From: KBS-83 sp051025295
GTDB lineage: Bacteria; Acidobacteriota; Terriglobia; Terriglobales; Acidobacteriaceae
NCBI GenBank assembly: GCA_051025295.1
Contig: JBMGJV010000001.1
Reading direction: 5' to 3' (one strand)
DNA length: 64,000 bases
A model generated the notes under the pieces. That model was given only the letters and a program-made list of their open reading frames with translations. It was not told where the DNA came from and searched no databases. Positions 8,530 to 17,820 of this stretch are shown here, in pieces. Every line of letters starts with the position of its first letter. Position 1 is the first letter of the stretch. A program made the translations under genes and the position numbers.

Positions 8530-9207
8530 ATGGCCAGGCAGTCCGCGGCCCTGCAGCCGCACCGGCGGCTGTTCGCCGACCGCAAGCGCAATCCGGATGG
8601 CAAACGCGAAGCCGTACTACGTACCGCTGTGCTCATGTTTCTCGAGCGCTCCTATGCCCGCACGTCGATGAACGACGTGGCCACGCAGTTGAACATCACC
8701 AAGCCGGCGCTCTACCACTACTTCCGCAACAAGGAAGAGATCCTGGTCGAGATCTTCCGGCTGGGCACGGACCTGATCGATCGCATGCTGGACGGAATCG
8801 AGCAGGAGCAGAAGACCGGACTGGACAAGGTAGCAGACTTCATCGCGGGCTACATACGCATCATCGCTGGTGATTTTGGCCGCGCAGTGATTCGCCTGGA
8901 TGACGGCGAGCTGTCGCGCAGCGGCCGCAAGCTGGTCCGCTCACGCAAACGCGAGATCGATCACCGCGTGCGTGCACTGATCGAGCGCGGCATCGAGGAC
9001 GGCTCCATTGCTCCCTGTGACGCGAAGATCTCCGCCTTTATCCTGGCGGGCTCCATCCACGGACTGGCGAGCTGGTATGAGCCGGCCGGGCCTATGGAGT
9101 TGACCGCAATCATCGACCAGTACCTGCGCATGCACAGCTCGGGACTGGCAACAGGTTCCCTGCTCTCGCAATCAGCCGCAGCCCGCACCTCGCCGCGCGT
9201 CGAGTAG
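8530..9207 (+). CDS. TetR/AcrR-family regulator of the beta-oxidation cluster
   Basis: A 225-residue TetR regulator. The N-terminal helix-turn-helix is typical (FLERSYARTSMNDVATQLNI then TKPALYHYFRNKEEIL), followed by a helical ligand domain (KVADFIAGYIRIIAGDFGRA onwards). The ATG at 8530 is chosen for its GGAG at 8519-8522 with 7-nt spacing. It is the first gene of the fad operon and divergent from the EMO-etf operon, with a palindromic operator between them. By analogy with fatty-acid regulators of this family (FadR of Bacillus, PsrA), the ligand is probably a long-chain acyl-CoA; this is inference. Confidence 0.9.
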   Translation: MARQSAALQPHRRLFADRKRNPDGKREAVLRTAVLMFLERSYARTSMNDVATQLNITKPALYHYFRNKEEILVEIFRLGTDLIDRMLDGIEQEQKTGLDKVADFIAGYIRIIAGDFGRAVIRLDDGELSRSGRKLVRSRKREIDHRVRALIERGIEDGSIAPCDAKISAFILAGSIHGLASWYEPAGPMELTAIIDQYLRMHSSGLATGSLLSQSAAARTSPRVE

Positions 9208-9237
9208 AGCACTCACCACCGATACAGGAGCAGAGGC

Positions 9238-11712
9238 ATGGAAGCCGTCGCCGAACGTCGGAACAACGAACCGCAGGCCTCGAAGCAAACGCCCGCCTCC
9301 CCTGGCCGCAGTGCGCCACTGCTGCTGCGCCGGACCGGGGTGCTGGGAGCAGGCACGATGGGCGCACGCATCGCTGCGCATTTGGCGAACGCTGGTATCG
9401 ACGTGCTGCTGCTCGATCTGCCGTCGACAGATGGAGCCCGCAACCAGATCGCCGACACAGCGGTCGATGCACTGAAGAAGAGCAAGCCTGCTGCGTTCTA
9501 CGCACCAGCGGCTGCGGCTCGCATCCGCACCGGTAATTTCGATGACGACCTTGCCTCGCTCACCGGCTGCGACTGGATCGTCGAAGCCGTTACGGAAAAC
9601 CTCGACATCAAGCATAAGCTGCTTGAGCGAGTGGCGCCGCATGTCGCGCCGCACGCGTTCCTGACGACCAACACCAGCGGCATCCCGGTCGGCTCGATCG
9701 CCAGCGTGCTGCCGGCCGAGCTGCGGCGCCGGTGGTTTGGCACGCACTTCTTCAACCCGCCACGCTACATGCGGCTGGTCGAGGTCATCCCTGGGCCTGA
9801 CAGCGATCCCGCATCGCTCGCTTCCCTCTCCGCGTTTCTCGATCAGAACCTCGGCAAAGAGGTGGTGCGCGCACGGGACACGCCCAACTTCATCGCCAAC
9901 CGCATCGGCACCTTCTTCATCCTCGAAACGCTGCGCGTGATGGAGGAGGAGGGACTGGCTGTCGAAGAGGTCGATGCGCTGACCGGGACAGCGATCGGGC
10001 TACCGCGCACGGGTACATTCCGGCTGGCCGACATGGTCGGGCTCGACATCCTGGCGCACGTAGCGCGGAACTTCGCACGTGCCGCCAGCACCGACGCTGG
10101 AGGACAGGCCGCGCTGCCCGCGTTCCTCGAGACGATGCTCGAACGCAAGTGGCTGGGTGACAAGACAGGCGGCGGCTTCTACAAGAAGGAACGCGGCGCG
10201 GATGGCAAGGATGTTCGCACAGTGCTCGACCTGAAGACGCTCACGTATCAGCCGTCCGCGAAGCCGAAGCTGCCCGCGCTCGACATGGCGAAGACAATCG
10301 AGTCGCTGCCAGAGCGCCTGCGCCTGCTGTTATCCGGTGATCAGAAGAAGGACAAAGCCGCGCGCTTTCACTGGAAGCTGCTGACGCGGCTGTGGAACTA
10401 CACTGCCGATTGCCTGCCCGAGATCGCCGACTCGGCCGCGAGCATCGATGCAGCCATGCGCGCCGGCTACAATTGGCAGCTTGGCCCGTTCGCAATGTGG
10501 GATGCAGCCGGTGTGCCGGAGACCGTCGCCCGCATGCAGCAGGCCGGTGAACACGTCAGCCCGGTAGTTGAGCAGATGCTTGCCTCGGGGGCACGCTCCT
10601 GGTACACCGACCACGACACGCGCGTGTACAACACCACTACGCGCAGTTACGACTCCATCACACGCCCGGCAGGCCTGGCCCGCATCGCCGCCTTCCGCGT
10701 CAGCCACGGTGTGGTCCGCTCGAACCCCGGCGCGTCGCTCATCGATCTCGGCGACGGCGTGGCCGCAATCGAGCTGCACTCAAAGAAGAGTGCGATCGGC
10801 GACGACATCATCCGCATGATCACGAAGTCGCTCGACCCCGCGTCTGAGACGGTGCGCGACTTCCGCGCATTCGTCATCGGCAGCGATGGGGAGAACTTCT
10901 CCGTCGGCGCGAACCTGATGCAACTGCTGCTGGCTGCGCAGGAGGGCGAGTGGGACGACGTCGACCTGACCATCCGCGCCTTCCAGCGCATGACTCAGTC
11001 GATCAAGTTCTGCCCGCGTCCCGTCGTTGTCGCACCGTACGCGCTCTGCCTCGGCGGTGGCACAGAGATCTCGCTGCACGGAGCGCACCGGCAGGCGCAC
11101 GCAGAGCTCTACATGGGGCTGGTCGAGACAGGTGTGGGGCTCATTCCGGGCGGCGGCGGCACGAAGGAATTTGCGCTGAAGGCGACTGATGCCGCGGCTC
11201 GTGCCTTCGGAGATGCGGCGCGCGTTGCGATCTCGACCGAGCTGGTCGACACCATGAAGCAGGCATTTGAAACCATCGCGATGGCGAAGGTTTCAACCTC
11301 TGCCGAGGAGGCGCGCACACTGAACCTGCTCACGCCGGAGGATGGCGTCACACTCAACCGCGAGCGGCTGCTGCTCGAGGCCAAAGCCGCGGCGCTCGCG
11401 CTGGCCGACGCAGGCTACAGCGCGCCCGCGTGGCGGATGGACATTCCAGCAGCGGGCGAGAGCGTACTCGCGACGCTCAAGCTGGGCGCGTACATCCTCG
11501 AGCAATCCGGCTATGCCAGCGCGCACGACATCAAGGTCGCTGGCCACGTCGCGCACATTCTGTGTGGCGGCCGCGTGGCGCCTGGCACACGCGTCACCGA
11601 GCAGTACTATCTCGATCTCGAGCGCGAGGCCTTCCTCTCGCTCTGCGGCGAGCGCAAAACGCAGGAGCGCATCGCCTACACGCTGAACAGCGGCAAGCCG
11701 CTGCGCAACTAA
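9238..11712 (+). CDS. fadN: Bifunctional 3-hydroxyacyl-CoA dehydrogenase / enoyl-CoA hydratase, FadN type
   Basis: An 824-residue fusion. The N-terminal NAD-binding Rossmann fold has GAGTMGARIAAHLANAG (about residues 36-52) and the dehydrogenase domains continue to about residue 480 with the family sequence FFNPPRYMRLVEVIPGP. The crotonase-type hydratase follows, with ENFSVGANL and CLGGGTEISLHG and the loop LVETGVGLIPGGGGTKEF. The order dehydrogenase then hydratase is that of FadN rather than FadB/FadJ. It carries out the second and third beta-oxidation steps. CAGGAG lies before the ATG. It is followed 10 nt later by the thiolase gene. Confidence 0.93.
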   Translation: MEAVAERRNNEPQASKQTPASPGRSAPLLLRRTGVLGAGTMGARIAAHLANAGIDVLLLDLPSTDGARNQIADTAVDALKKSKPAAFYAPAAAARIRTGNFDDDLASLTGCDWIVEAVTENLDIKHKLLERVAPHVAPHAFLTTNTSGIPVGSIASVLPAELRRRWFGTHFFNPPRYMRLVEVIPGPDSDPASLASLSAFLDQNLGKEVVRARDTPNFIANRIGTFFILETLRVMEEEGLAVEEVDALTGTAIGLPRTGTFRLADMVGLDILAHVARNFARAASTDAGGQAALPAFLETMLERKWLGDKTGGGFYKKERGADGKDVRTVLDLKTLTYQPSAKPKLPALDMAKTIESLPERLRLLLSGDQKKDKAARFHWKLLTRLWNYTADCLPEIADSAASIDAAMRAGYNWQLGPFAMWDAAGVPETVARMQQAGEHVSPVVEQMLASGARSWYTDHDTRVYNTTTRSYDSITRPAGLARIAAFRVSHGVVRSNPGASLIDLGDGVAAIELHSKKSAIGDDIIRMITKSLDPASETVRDFRAFVIGSDGENFSVGANLMQLLLAAQEGEWDDVDLTIRAFQRMTQSIKFCPRPVVVAPYALCLGGGTEISLHGAHRQAHAELYMGLVETGVGLIPGGGGTKEFALKATDAAARAFGDAARVAISTELVDTMKQAFETIAMAKVSTSAEEARTLNLLTPEDGVTLNRERLLLEAKAAALALADAGYSAPAWRMDIPAAGESVLATLKLGAYILEQSGYASAHDIKVAGHVAHILCGGRVAPGTRVTEQYYLDLEREAFLSLCGERKTQERIAYTLNSGKPLRN

Positions 11713-11722
11713 CGAGGACCCC

Positions 11723-12907
11723 ATGCAGGAAGCAGTGATCGTCAGCAGCGTTCGTACCGCCGTCGGCAAGGCAGGCCGTGGCAGTTTGGCAGCAGCCCGC
11801 CCCGATGACCTGGCAGCAACAGCTATCGAGGGCGCGTTTGCGCGCGTTCCCGCGCTCGACAAGCGCGAGGTGGAGGACGTCATCATTGGCTGTGCGCACC
11901 CGGAGGCGGAGCAGGGCATGAACGTAGCCCGCATCGCGAGCCTTCGCGCCGGTCTGCCGGTCGAAACGTCCGCCATGACAGTCAACCGCTTCTGCGCCTC
12001 TGGCCTGCAGGCGATCGCACAAGCCGCCGATCGTATCCGCGGCGGTGGCGCATCGGTTGTGGTTGCGGGCGGCACCGAATCGATGAGCATGATTCCCATG
12101 GGCGGCCACAAGATCAGCGCGAACCCCTGGCTGGTCGATCATCTGCCCGCCACGTATCTCTCGATGGGCCTCACCGCGGAGCGTGTCGGCGAACGCTACA
12201 GCGTCTCCCGCGAAGATGCCGATGCGTTCGCGCTGAGCAGCCATCGGAAGGCACTGCAGGCCATCGCGGACGGCCACTTCGCTGAAGAGATCGTGCCGTT
12301 CGAGTGGACCGAGCGGACGCCGAGGCCGGGCTCGGCCAAGCCAAAGGAGGAGGCGCGCAGCTTCCGCGTTGACGAAGGGCCCCGCGCGGACACGTCGGCC
12401 GAAGCACTCGCCAAACTAAAGCCCGCCTTTCACACCAAGGGCACGGTCACGGCGGGCAACTCGTCGCAGACTTCGGATGGCGCAGCAGCCGCGATCGTTA
12501 TGAGTGCAACGCGCGCGGAGGAGCTCGGCCTGAAGCCCATGGCGCGCTTTGTCGCCTTTGCCACGGCGGGCTGCTCGCCGGAGGTGATGGGCATCGGGCC
12601 GGTACACGCGGTGCCTAAGGCGCTGAAGCTCGCCGGCTTGACGCTGGACGACATCGGGCTGGTCGAACTGAACGAGGCCTTCGCGGCGCAGTCGCTCGCG
12701 GTCATCCGTGAACTCGGCATCGATCCTGCGCGGGTCAACGTCAACGGCGGCGCGATCGCACTCGGCCATCCGCTGGGCTGCACCGGCGCAAAGCTCACCG
12801 CTACCCTGCTGCACGAGATGCAACGGCGCAAGGTTCGCTACGGGCTCGTGACCATGTGCGTCGGCGGCGGTATGGGCGCTGCAGGCATCTTCGAGAACCT
12901 GAATTAA
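11723..12907 (+). CDS. fadA: Acetyl-CoA C-acyltransferase (thiolase)
   Basis: A 394-residue degradative thiolase that splits 3-ketoacyl-CoA with CoA. The nucleophile Cys is in NRFCASGLQAIAQAADRI, the catalytic His in GGAIALGHPLGCTGA and the second Cys in MCVGGGMGAAGIFEN, so all active-site residues are present. It starts MQEAVIVSSVRTAVGKAGRG with GAGG upstream. It sits between the FadN-type and acyl-CoA dehydrogenase genes, completing the oxidation spiral. Confidence 0.93.
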   Translation: MQEAVIVSSVRTAVGKAGRGSLAAARPDDLAATAIEGAFARVPALDKREVEDVIIGCAHPEAEQGMNVARIASLRAGLPVETSAMTVNRFCASGLQAIAQAADRIRGGGASVVVAGGTESMSMIPMGGHKISANPWLVDHLPATYLSMGLTAERVGERYSVSREDADAFALSSHRKALQAIADGHFAEEIVPFEWTERTPRPGSAKPKEEARSFRVDEGPRADTSAEALAKLKPAFHTKGTVTAGNSSQTSDGAAAAIVMSATRAEELGLKPMARFVAFATAGCSPEVMGIGPVHAVPKALKLAGLTLDDIGLVELNEAFAAQSLAVIRELGIDPARVNVNGGAIALGHPLGCTGAKLTATLLHEMQRRKVRYGLVTMCVGGGMGAAGIFENLN

Positions 12908-12942
12908 GGATCCGCAACAAGATACGTCACCAAGGGAGCGAC

Positions 12943-14748
12943 ATGATGGCGACACTGGCAGCACATCCCGAGACAACAGTGAAGGCAGCGGCAGGCGGCA
13001 GCTTCCTGATCGAAGAGCGAACACCGGCTGAGGTCTTCACCCCGGAAGATTTCACCGATGAACAGCGGCAGATCGCCGAGACGGCCTCCGAGTTCGCGCA
13101 GAAGGAGGTCCTGCCCGTCGCCGACGAGATCGAGGCGAAGGACTACAAGTTGATCCGCAGCTTGCTGGCGAAGGCCGGCGAGCTCGGCCTGATGGCGACC
13201 GATGCGCCGGAAGAGTACGGCGGGCTGGCGATGGACAAGGTCACCTCCGCCATCGTGGCGGAGAAGATCTCCGTCCTGGGCAGCTTCGCGACGACCTTCA
13301 GTGCGCACGTCGGCATCGGCACGCTGCCGATCATCTGGTACGGCACGGCAGCGCAGAAGGCGAAGTATCTGCCCAAGCTGGTGACTGGCGAATGGGTGGG
13401 TGCGTATGCGCTCTCCGAGGCCTCCTCCGGCTCCGATGCGATGAGCCTGCGCACGCGCGGTGTGCTCTCGCCGGATGGCCAGCACTACGTGCTGAATGGC
13501 GAAAAGATGTGGATCACCAACGCGGGCTTCGCCGATGTCTACACCGTGTTCGCGAAGATCGATGGTGAGAAGTTCACCGCCTTCCTGATCGAGCGCAACA
13601 CGCCCGGCTTCTCGATCGGCGCAGAGGAGCACAAGCTCGGCATCCGAGGCTCCTCCACGTGCCCGCTGATCCTGTCGGATTGCAAGGTGCCGGTCGGCAA
13701 CGTGCTCGGCGAGATCGGCAAAGGCCACCACATCGCGTTCAACATTCTGAACATTGGCCGCTTCAAGCTGGGCGCCAGCGCAATTGGCGGTGCGAAGAAC
13801 TCGCTCGCCAACGCTGTCCGCTATGCGAAAGAGCGCAAGGCCTTCGGCAAGAGCATCGGTGAGTTTGGGCTGATTCAGCAGAAGCTGGCCGAGAGCGCGA
13901 CCGGCATCTACGTCGCTGAGAGCATGTGCTACCGCACCATCGGCATGGTCGACGCGGCGCTCGGCTCGCTCGAAGGCGATGAAGCCACGAATGCGCGCGA
14001 GATCCAGAAGAAGGTCGAGGAGTACGCCGTCGAGTGCTCCATCCTCAAGGTCTGGGGATCGGAGATGCTCGACCTGGTCGTCGATCACACGCTGCAAATC
14101 TATGGCGGCTACGGCTATGTCGAGGAGTATCCGGCCGAACGCGCCTACCGCGACTCTCGCATCAATCGCATCTTCGAGGGCACCAACGAGATCAACCGGC
14201 TGATCATCACCGGCTGGCTGATGAAGCGCGCGGCCACCGGCCAACTGCCGCTGCTGAGCGCGATCAAGAAGCTGATGGCTGACGTCATGGAGCCGCCTTC
14301 CTTCGATGGTGACGACGACACGAACGATCCGCTGGCAACCGAAGCAGCTCTGCTTGCCAACCTGAAAAAGGCGGCACTCTTCTGTTCTGGTTCTGCCAGC
14401 CAGAAATACATGCAGGCGCTTGCGGATCAGCAGGAGGCCATGGGCGACCTGGCCGACATCACAATGGCGGTGTTTGCGCTGGAGTCCGCCTTGCTGCGAG
14501 CACGCAAGCTGGGCCGCGCGGCCGGCTCGAAGACCGCGCAGTCCATGGTGAAACTATTCGCGGCGGACGCGCTGACGACCACGGAGAAGGCGGCACGTCG
14601 CGTCCTCGCCGCAGTCGCAGAAGGTGACATGCTGCGCACCCAGTTGGCCATCCTGCGCCGCCTGCTGAAGCACACCCCCGAGGACACCATCGCGCTTGGC
14701 CGGCAGGTTGCGCAGCGGCAGCTCGACGCGGGCGGTTACCGGCTCTAA
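12943..14748 (+). CDS. fadE: Acyl-CoA dehydrogenase (VLCAD-like, with C-terminal extension)
   Basis: A 601-residue flavoprotein dehydrogenase for the first beta-oxidation step. Signatures include AYALSEASSGSDAMSL, GEKMWITNAGFADVYTVFAK and the catalytic-glutamate region RINRIFEGTNEINRL. The C-terminal part after about residue 450 is an extra helical domain as in very-long-chain enzymes. Start ATG at 12943 (or 12946) with AGGGAG at 12933-12938. It is last in the operon and followed by a terminator. Electrons should go to EtfAB encoded in the divergent operon. Confidence 0.93.
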   Translation: MMATLAAHPETTVKAAAGGSFLIEERTPAEVFTPEDFTDEQRQIAETASEFAQKEVLPVADEIEAKDYKLIRSLLAKAGELGLMATDAPEEYGGLAMDKVTSAIVAEKISVLGSFATTFSAHVGIGTLPIIWYGTAAQKAKYLPKLVTGEWVGAYALSEASSGSDAMSLRTRGVLSPDGQHYVLNGEKMWITNAGFADVYTVFAKIDGEKFTAFLIERNTPGFSIGAEEHKLGIRGSSTCPLILSDCKVPVGNVLGEIGKGHHIAFNILNIGRFKLGASAIGGAKNSLANAVRYAKERKAFGKSIGEFGLIQQKLAESATGIYVAESMCYRTIGMVDAALGSLEGDEATNAREIQKKVEEYAVECSILKVWGSEMLDLVVDHTLQIYGGYGYVEEYPAERAYRDSRINRIFEGTNEINRLIITGWLMKRAATGQLPLLSAIKKLMADVMEPPSFDGDDDTNDPLATEAALLANLKKAALFCSGSASQKYMQALADQQEAMGDLADITMAVFALESALLRARKLGRAAGSKTAQSMVKLFAADALTTTEKAARRVLAAVAEGDMLRTQLAILRRLLKHTPEDTIALGRQVAQRQLDAGGYRL

Positions 14749-14768
14749 ACGCACACCATCACTACAGC

Positions 14769-14800
14769 AGGCCCGGAGTCGCTTTGGCGCCGGGCCTTTT
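14769..14800 (+). terminator. Intrinsic terminator of the fad operon
   Basis: AGGCCCGG (14769-14776) pairs with CCGGGCCT (14790-14797) over a 13-nt loop, followed by a short T run (14797-14800). It lies 20 bp after the acyl-CoA dehydrogenase stop. Confidence 0.75.
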
Positions 14801-14894
14801 GCTGAGCTTTACGCAACCGATTGACTAAGGACATGCCCGGTTGTTACACCAGTGCTGCCAGCGCTGCCCCAAAGTGCTGCTCAGGAGTCCCGCC

Positions 14895-16415
14895 GTGAAT
14901 CGTCGCAGCTTTCTCGATGGCGCTCTCCGCACCACCGCCGCATCGCTCCTGCCACGCTCGCTTGCCCGCGCGGCAGAGGTGGCCACCGTTCCCGGCGAGG
15001 TCAGTGCCGAGCGGATCGCGCCGGCACGCTTTCCCGCTGACTTCATTTTCGGCCTGGCTACTTCTGCGTTCCAGGTAGAGGGCGCCTGGAATGAGGACGG
15101 CAAAGGCGAGTCGATCTGGGATCGCTTCGCGCACACGACGGGCAAGATCCGCGGCGCGGCAACAGCTGACATCGCGTGTGACCAGTACCATTGGTATCGC
15201 GAAGACATCGGCATCCTGCGTCGGCTGAATCAGCGTGGCTACCGCTTCTCGATCTCCTGGCCGCGCATTCAGCCGACGGGCACGGGCGCGCCGAACATGA
15301 AGGGGCTCGATCACTACAGCCGCGTCGTGGATGCACTGCTCGAAGCGAATCTGCGGCCGTTCTGCACGCTTTACCACTGGGATCTGCCGCAGGCGCTCGA
15401 AGATCGCGGCGGTTGGCCGAACCGCGATCTGGCGGGCTACTTTGCAGAGTACGCGGGCCTGCTCGCGAAGCACCTTGGCGATCGCATCACCGTCTGGGCA
15501 CCGTTCAATATGCCATGGACCTTCTGCTACCTCGGCTACGGTGTCGGCGTGTTCCCGCCGGCACGCTCCGACTATGGGCTGTTCCTCCGAGCGGCCCACA
15601 CGGTTGCTCTCGCGCAGAGCGATGCACTCCGCTCGATCAAGGCGGCAAGCCCGCACGCCACAGTGGGCAGCGCCTACGGCATGGCACCCGCCTATCCGAA
15701 GACGCAAAGCGTCGCTGACATCGCCGCGACTGCGCGCTATCACGCCATGAACAACGTCTTCTTCCTGCACGCTGCCATGACCGGCGAGTACCCAAGGGCG
15801 TTCGCGGGCGAGACGCCGCTCGACCGGATGGGCTTCCAGAGTGGCGACGAGCGGCGGCTCAAGGCACCGCTCGATTGGGTTGGCTTCCACTACTACACGC
15901 GTCGCATCGTGTCCGATGCAGACGCTGCGTTTGGCCGTGGACAGTTCGGTACCGAGACGGAGCTCGACGGCGGTGAGGGGCGCGACCCGTATACGCGCTT
16001 CCATGCCGAGATGCCGACAGAAGGTCCACTCACCGACGCCGGACTCGAGGTATGGCCGTCCGGTATCTACGATCTCGTGATGCAGATCTCGCGTGAGTAC
16101 AACCACCCGATGATCGAGATCACCGAAAGCGGCTGTAGCTACCTTGACGGACCGGACGTGCACGGCCGCGTGCCGGATGCGCGGCGCACGGCATTCTTCA
16201 GCCAGGTGCTTGCTGAACTCGCGCGTGCTATGCGGGACGGCGCACGTGTGCGCTCATACCACGCGTGGAGCCTGCTCGATAACTTCGAGTGGGCGGACGG
16301 CTATAGCCAACGCTACGGACTCACATACGTCGACTTCGGCACGCAGCAGCGCACGATCAAAGACTCTGGCCTTTGGTATGGCCGTGTGGCAGCCGCCCAC
16401 CATCTCCAGGTCTGA
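14895..16415 (+). CDS. Exported GH1 beta-glucosidase-like protein lacking the acid/base glutamate
   Basis: A 506-residue glycoside hydrolase family 1 protein with a Tat-like leader (NRRSFLDGALRTTAASLLPR). Start is GTG at 14895 with AGGAG at 14883-14887. GH1 landmarks are intact: FQVEGAWNEDGKGESIWDRF, YRFSISWPRIQPTG, LYHWDLPQAL, the nucleophile motif ITESG (Glu411) and SLLDNFEWADGYSQRYGL. The acid/base motif, normally NEP, reads FNMPW: Met206 (codon at 15510) replaces the glutamate. GAA or GAG to ATG needs two or more base changes, so a single read error does not explain it. Normal hydrolysis should be impaired; it may be a lectin-like, transglycosylating or special-substrate protein. Confidence 0.88.
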   Translation: MNRRSFLDGALRTTAASLLPRSLARAAEVATVPGEVSAERIAPARFPADFIFGLATSAFQVEGAWNEDGKGESIWDRFAHTTGKIRGAATADIACDQYHWYREDIGILRRLNQRGYRFSISWPRIQPTGTGAPNMKGLDHYSRVVDALLEANLRPFCTLYHWDLPQALEDRGGWPNRDLAGYFAEYAGLLAKHLGDRITVWAPFNMPWTFCYLGYGVGVFPPARSDYGLFLRAAHTVALAQSDALRSIKAASPHATVGSAYGMAPAYPKTQSVADIAATARYHAMNNVFFLHAAMTGEYPRAFAGETPLDRMGFQSGDERRLKAPLDWVGFHYYTRRIVSDADAAFGRGQFGTETELDGGEGRDPYTRFHAEMPTEGPLTDAGLEVWPSGIYDLVMQISREYNHPMIEITESGCSYLDGPDVHGRVPDARRTAFFSQVLAELARAMRDGARVRSYHAWSLLDNFEWADGYSQRYGLTYVDFGTQQRTIKDSGLWYGRVAAAHHLQV

Positions 16416-16446
16416 ATCTCTGACCCTTAGTTTGTACGCTTTATAG

Positions 16447-17727
16447 TTACGAGATGACGCGCGTCTTCAGATTGAGCGTGAACGCGTCATCCGGTGTCTT
16501 GGTCGTGGAACCATCTTCTGCGGGATGGAACTCGATCCGCAGCGTGGTCGCACTCACGATCACGCGCAGGTAGCCGAAGTGCGTGTCGTCGTAGCTGGCC
16601 AGCGTCAGGTCGTTGCCAGCCGCCATCGGCGTCCGGATGGTGGCGCCACTCGGGGCAGGACGCATCTTCACCACGTTGTGTCCGCCCATGCCGGCGACGA
16701 TGTACGGGATCGTCGTGCCGTTCACCACGCGCGTGTAGCGCTGGTAATTGTGCGAGTGCGCGGACAGCACGACATGGGGCCAGAAGCCGGCACGCGTCGC
16801 CGCGTCGTCCATGTCTTTCAGCATGCGCGGGCTGCCGCCGTGATTCACGCCGCCCGTGAACGGCGGATGATGCACCGCGACAAATACTGCGCCGCTGTAG
16901 TTCTCGCTCTTGCAGCGCGCAAGTGCCGCCTCAAGAAAAGTGAGCTGGTCGTCGTTGAGAGTGGGGTACGCGCCGCCTTCGGTCGAGATCACGCCGGGAT
17001 CTTCGAGCGCATTACTATAGAGCCCGATTAGCCGCACGAAAGGCGCCTCGAGCGTGAAGTACACACCGGGCTGGATCATCGCAGTCCGAACAAGATTCGC
17101 CGCTTCTGCCGTGTGCACTGCTTGCTCAGAGCAGAAGTTGCGCAGGTAAGCGTCGAGCGTCGGCTCCGGATCCTTTGCGTAGATGACACCATCGTGATTG
17201 CCGGCAATTGCGAAGATCGGTGCGGGGTAGTTCCGGTAGGGATCGTAGAACTGATCGTAGTAATACTCGGCTTCGCCAAAGAAGTAGACGACATCTCCGA
17301 GGTGGTAGAAGAACGACGGCACATCAGCGGCGTTATCCTCGCCGAAGTCGGCGACCATCTTGTCCGCGACCAGCGACTGCGTATCCGGTCCCTTGACGCT
17401 GCCTGTGTCACCCACGGCATGGAAGACGATCTGTCCGGACTTCTGAATCGCGGCGACGCGCGACGCCCCGTTCGATCCCAGCGCGTCGGCCAGCTGAAGA
17501 ATCGGCTCTGCTGTGTTGCCGCGCGACTTCGGAAATGGCTCGACGGTAGCAATCTGGCGCAGCTTCTGATCTGTGACAGGATCGCGGAAGCTGGTCGGAT
17601 CGGGCGACGGCGAAGGCTGCGCGAAGGAAGGGTCGCCGCTACTGGGCGTTGCACCTGGATGCCTTTGCTTCGGTGGCTGAGGATGCTTAGGCGTCTTCGC
17701 GTGGCCGGGCGTGGGGGACTTCGCCAT
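16447..17727 (-). CDS. Metallophosphoesterase (calcineurin-like, purple-acid-phosphatase type)
   Basis: A 426-residue protein. The metal-binding motifs appear in order: GDTGS (Asp107), YHLGDVVY (Asp145), IAGNHDG (Asn177, His178), VAVHHPPF and VLSAHSHNYQRY. The layout resembles secreted purple-acid-phosphatase-like enzymes, yet there is no signal peptide; instead the first 60 residues are a Pro/Lys/Ser-rich disordered tail (MAKSPTPGHAKTPKHPQPPK). GGAG precedes the ATG. It is downstream of the GH3 gene on the same strand with a 93-bp gap. Substrate unknown; probably a phosphomonoester or diester. Confidence 0.85.
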   Translation of the reverse strand: MAKSPTPGHAKTPKHPQPPKQRHPGATPSSGDPSFAQPSPSPDPTSFRDPVTDQKLRQIATVEPFPKSRGNTAEPILQLADALGSNGASRVAAIQKSGQIVFHAVGDTGSVKGPDTQSLVADKMVADFGEDNAADVPSFFYHLGDVVYFFGEAEYYYDQFYDPYRNYPAPIFAIAGNHDGVIYAKDPEPTLDAYLRNFCSEQAVHTAEAANLVRTAMIQPGVYFTLEAPFVRLIGLYSNALEDPGVISTEGGAYPTLNDDQLTFLEAALARCKSENYSGAVFVAVHHPPFTGGVNHGGSPRMLKDMDDAATRAGFWPHVVLSAHSHNYQRYTRVVNGTTIPYIVAGMGGHNVVKMRPAPSGATIRTPMAAGNDLTLASYDDTHFGYLRVIVSATTLRIEFHPAEDGSTTKTPDDAFTLNLKTRVIS

Positions 17728-17820
17728 GGTTGGCTCCTTCTCGGGTATGCCTTCGTATTGTGCCAGCAGTCGATGAAGGCCGCGCGAATCCGCAACGCGC
17801 GACCTTCACCACATGCAGGG

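Noticed and set aside
12904..14244. A 446-codon open frame antisense to the acyl-CoA dehydrogenase
   Set aside because: No recognisable protein features; GC-rich third positions keep stops rare on the opposite strand.
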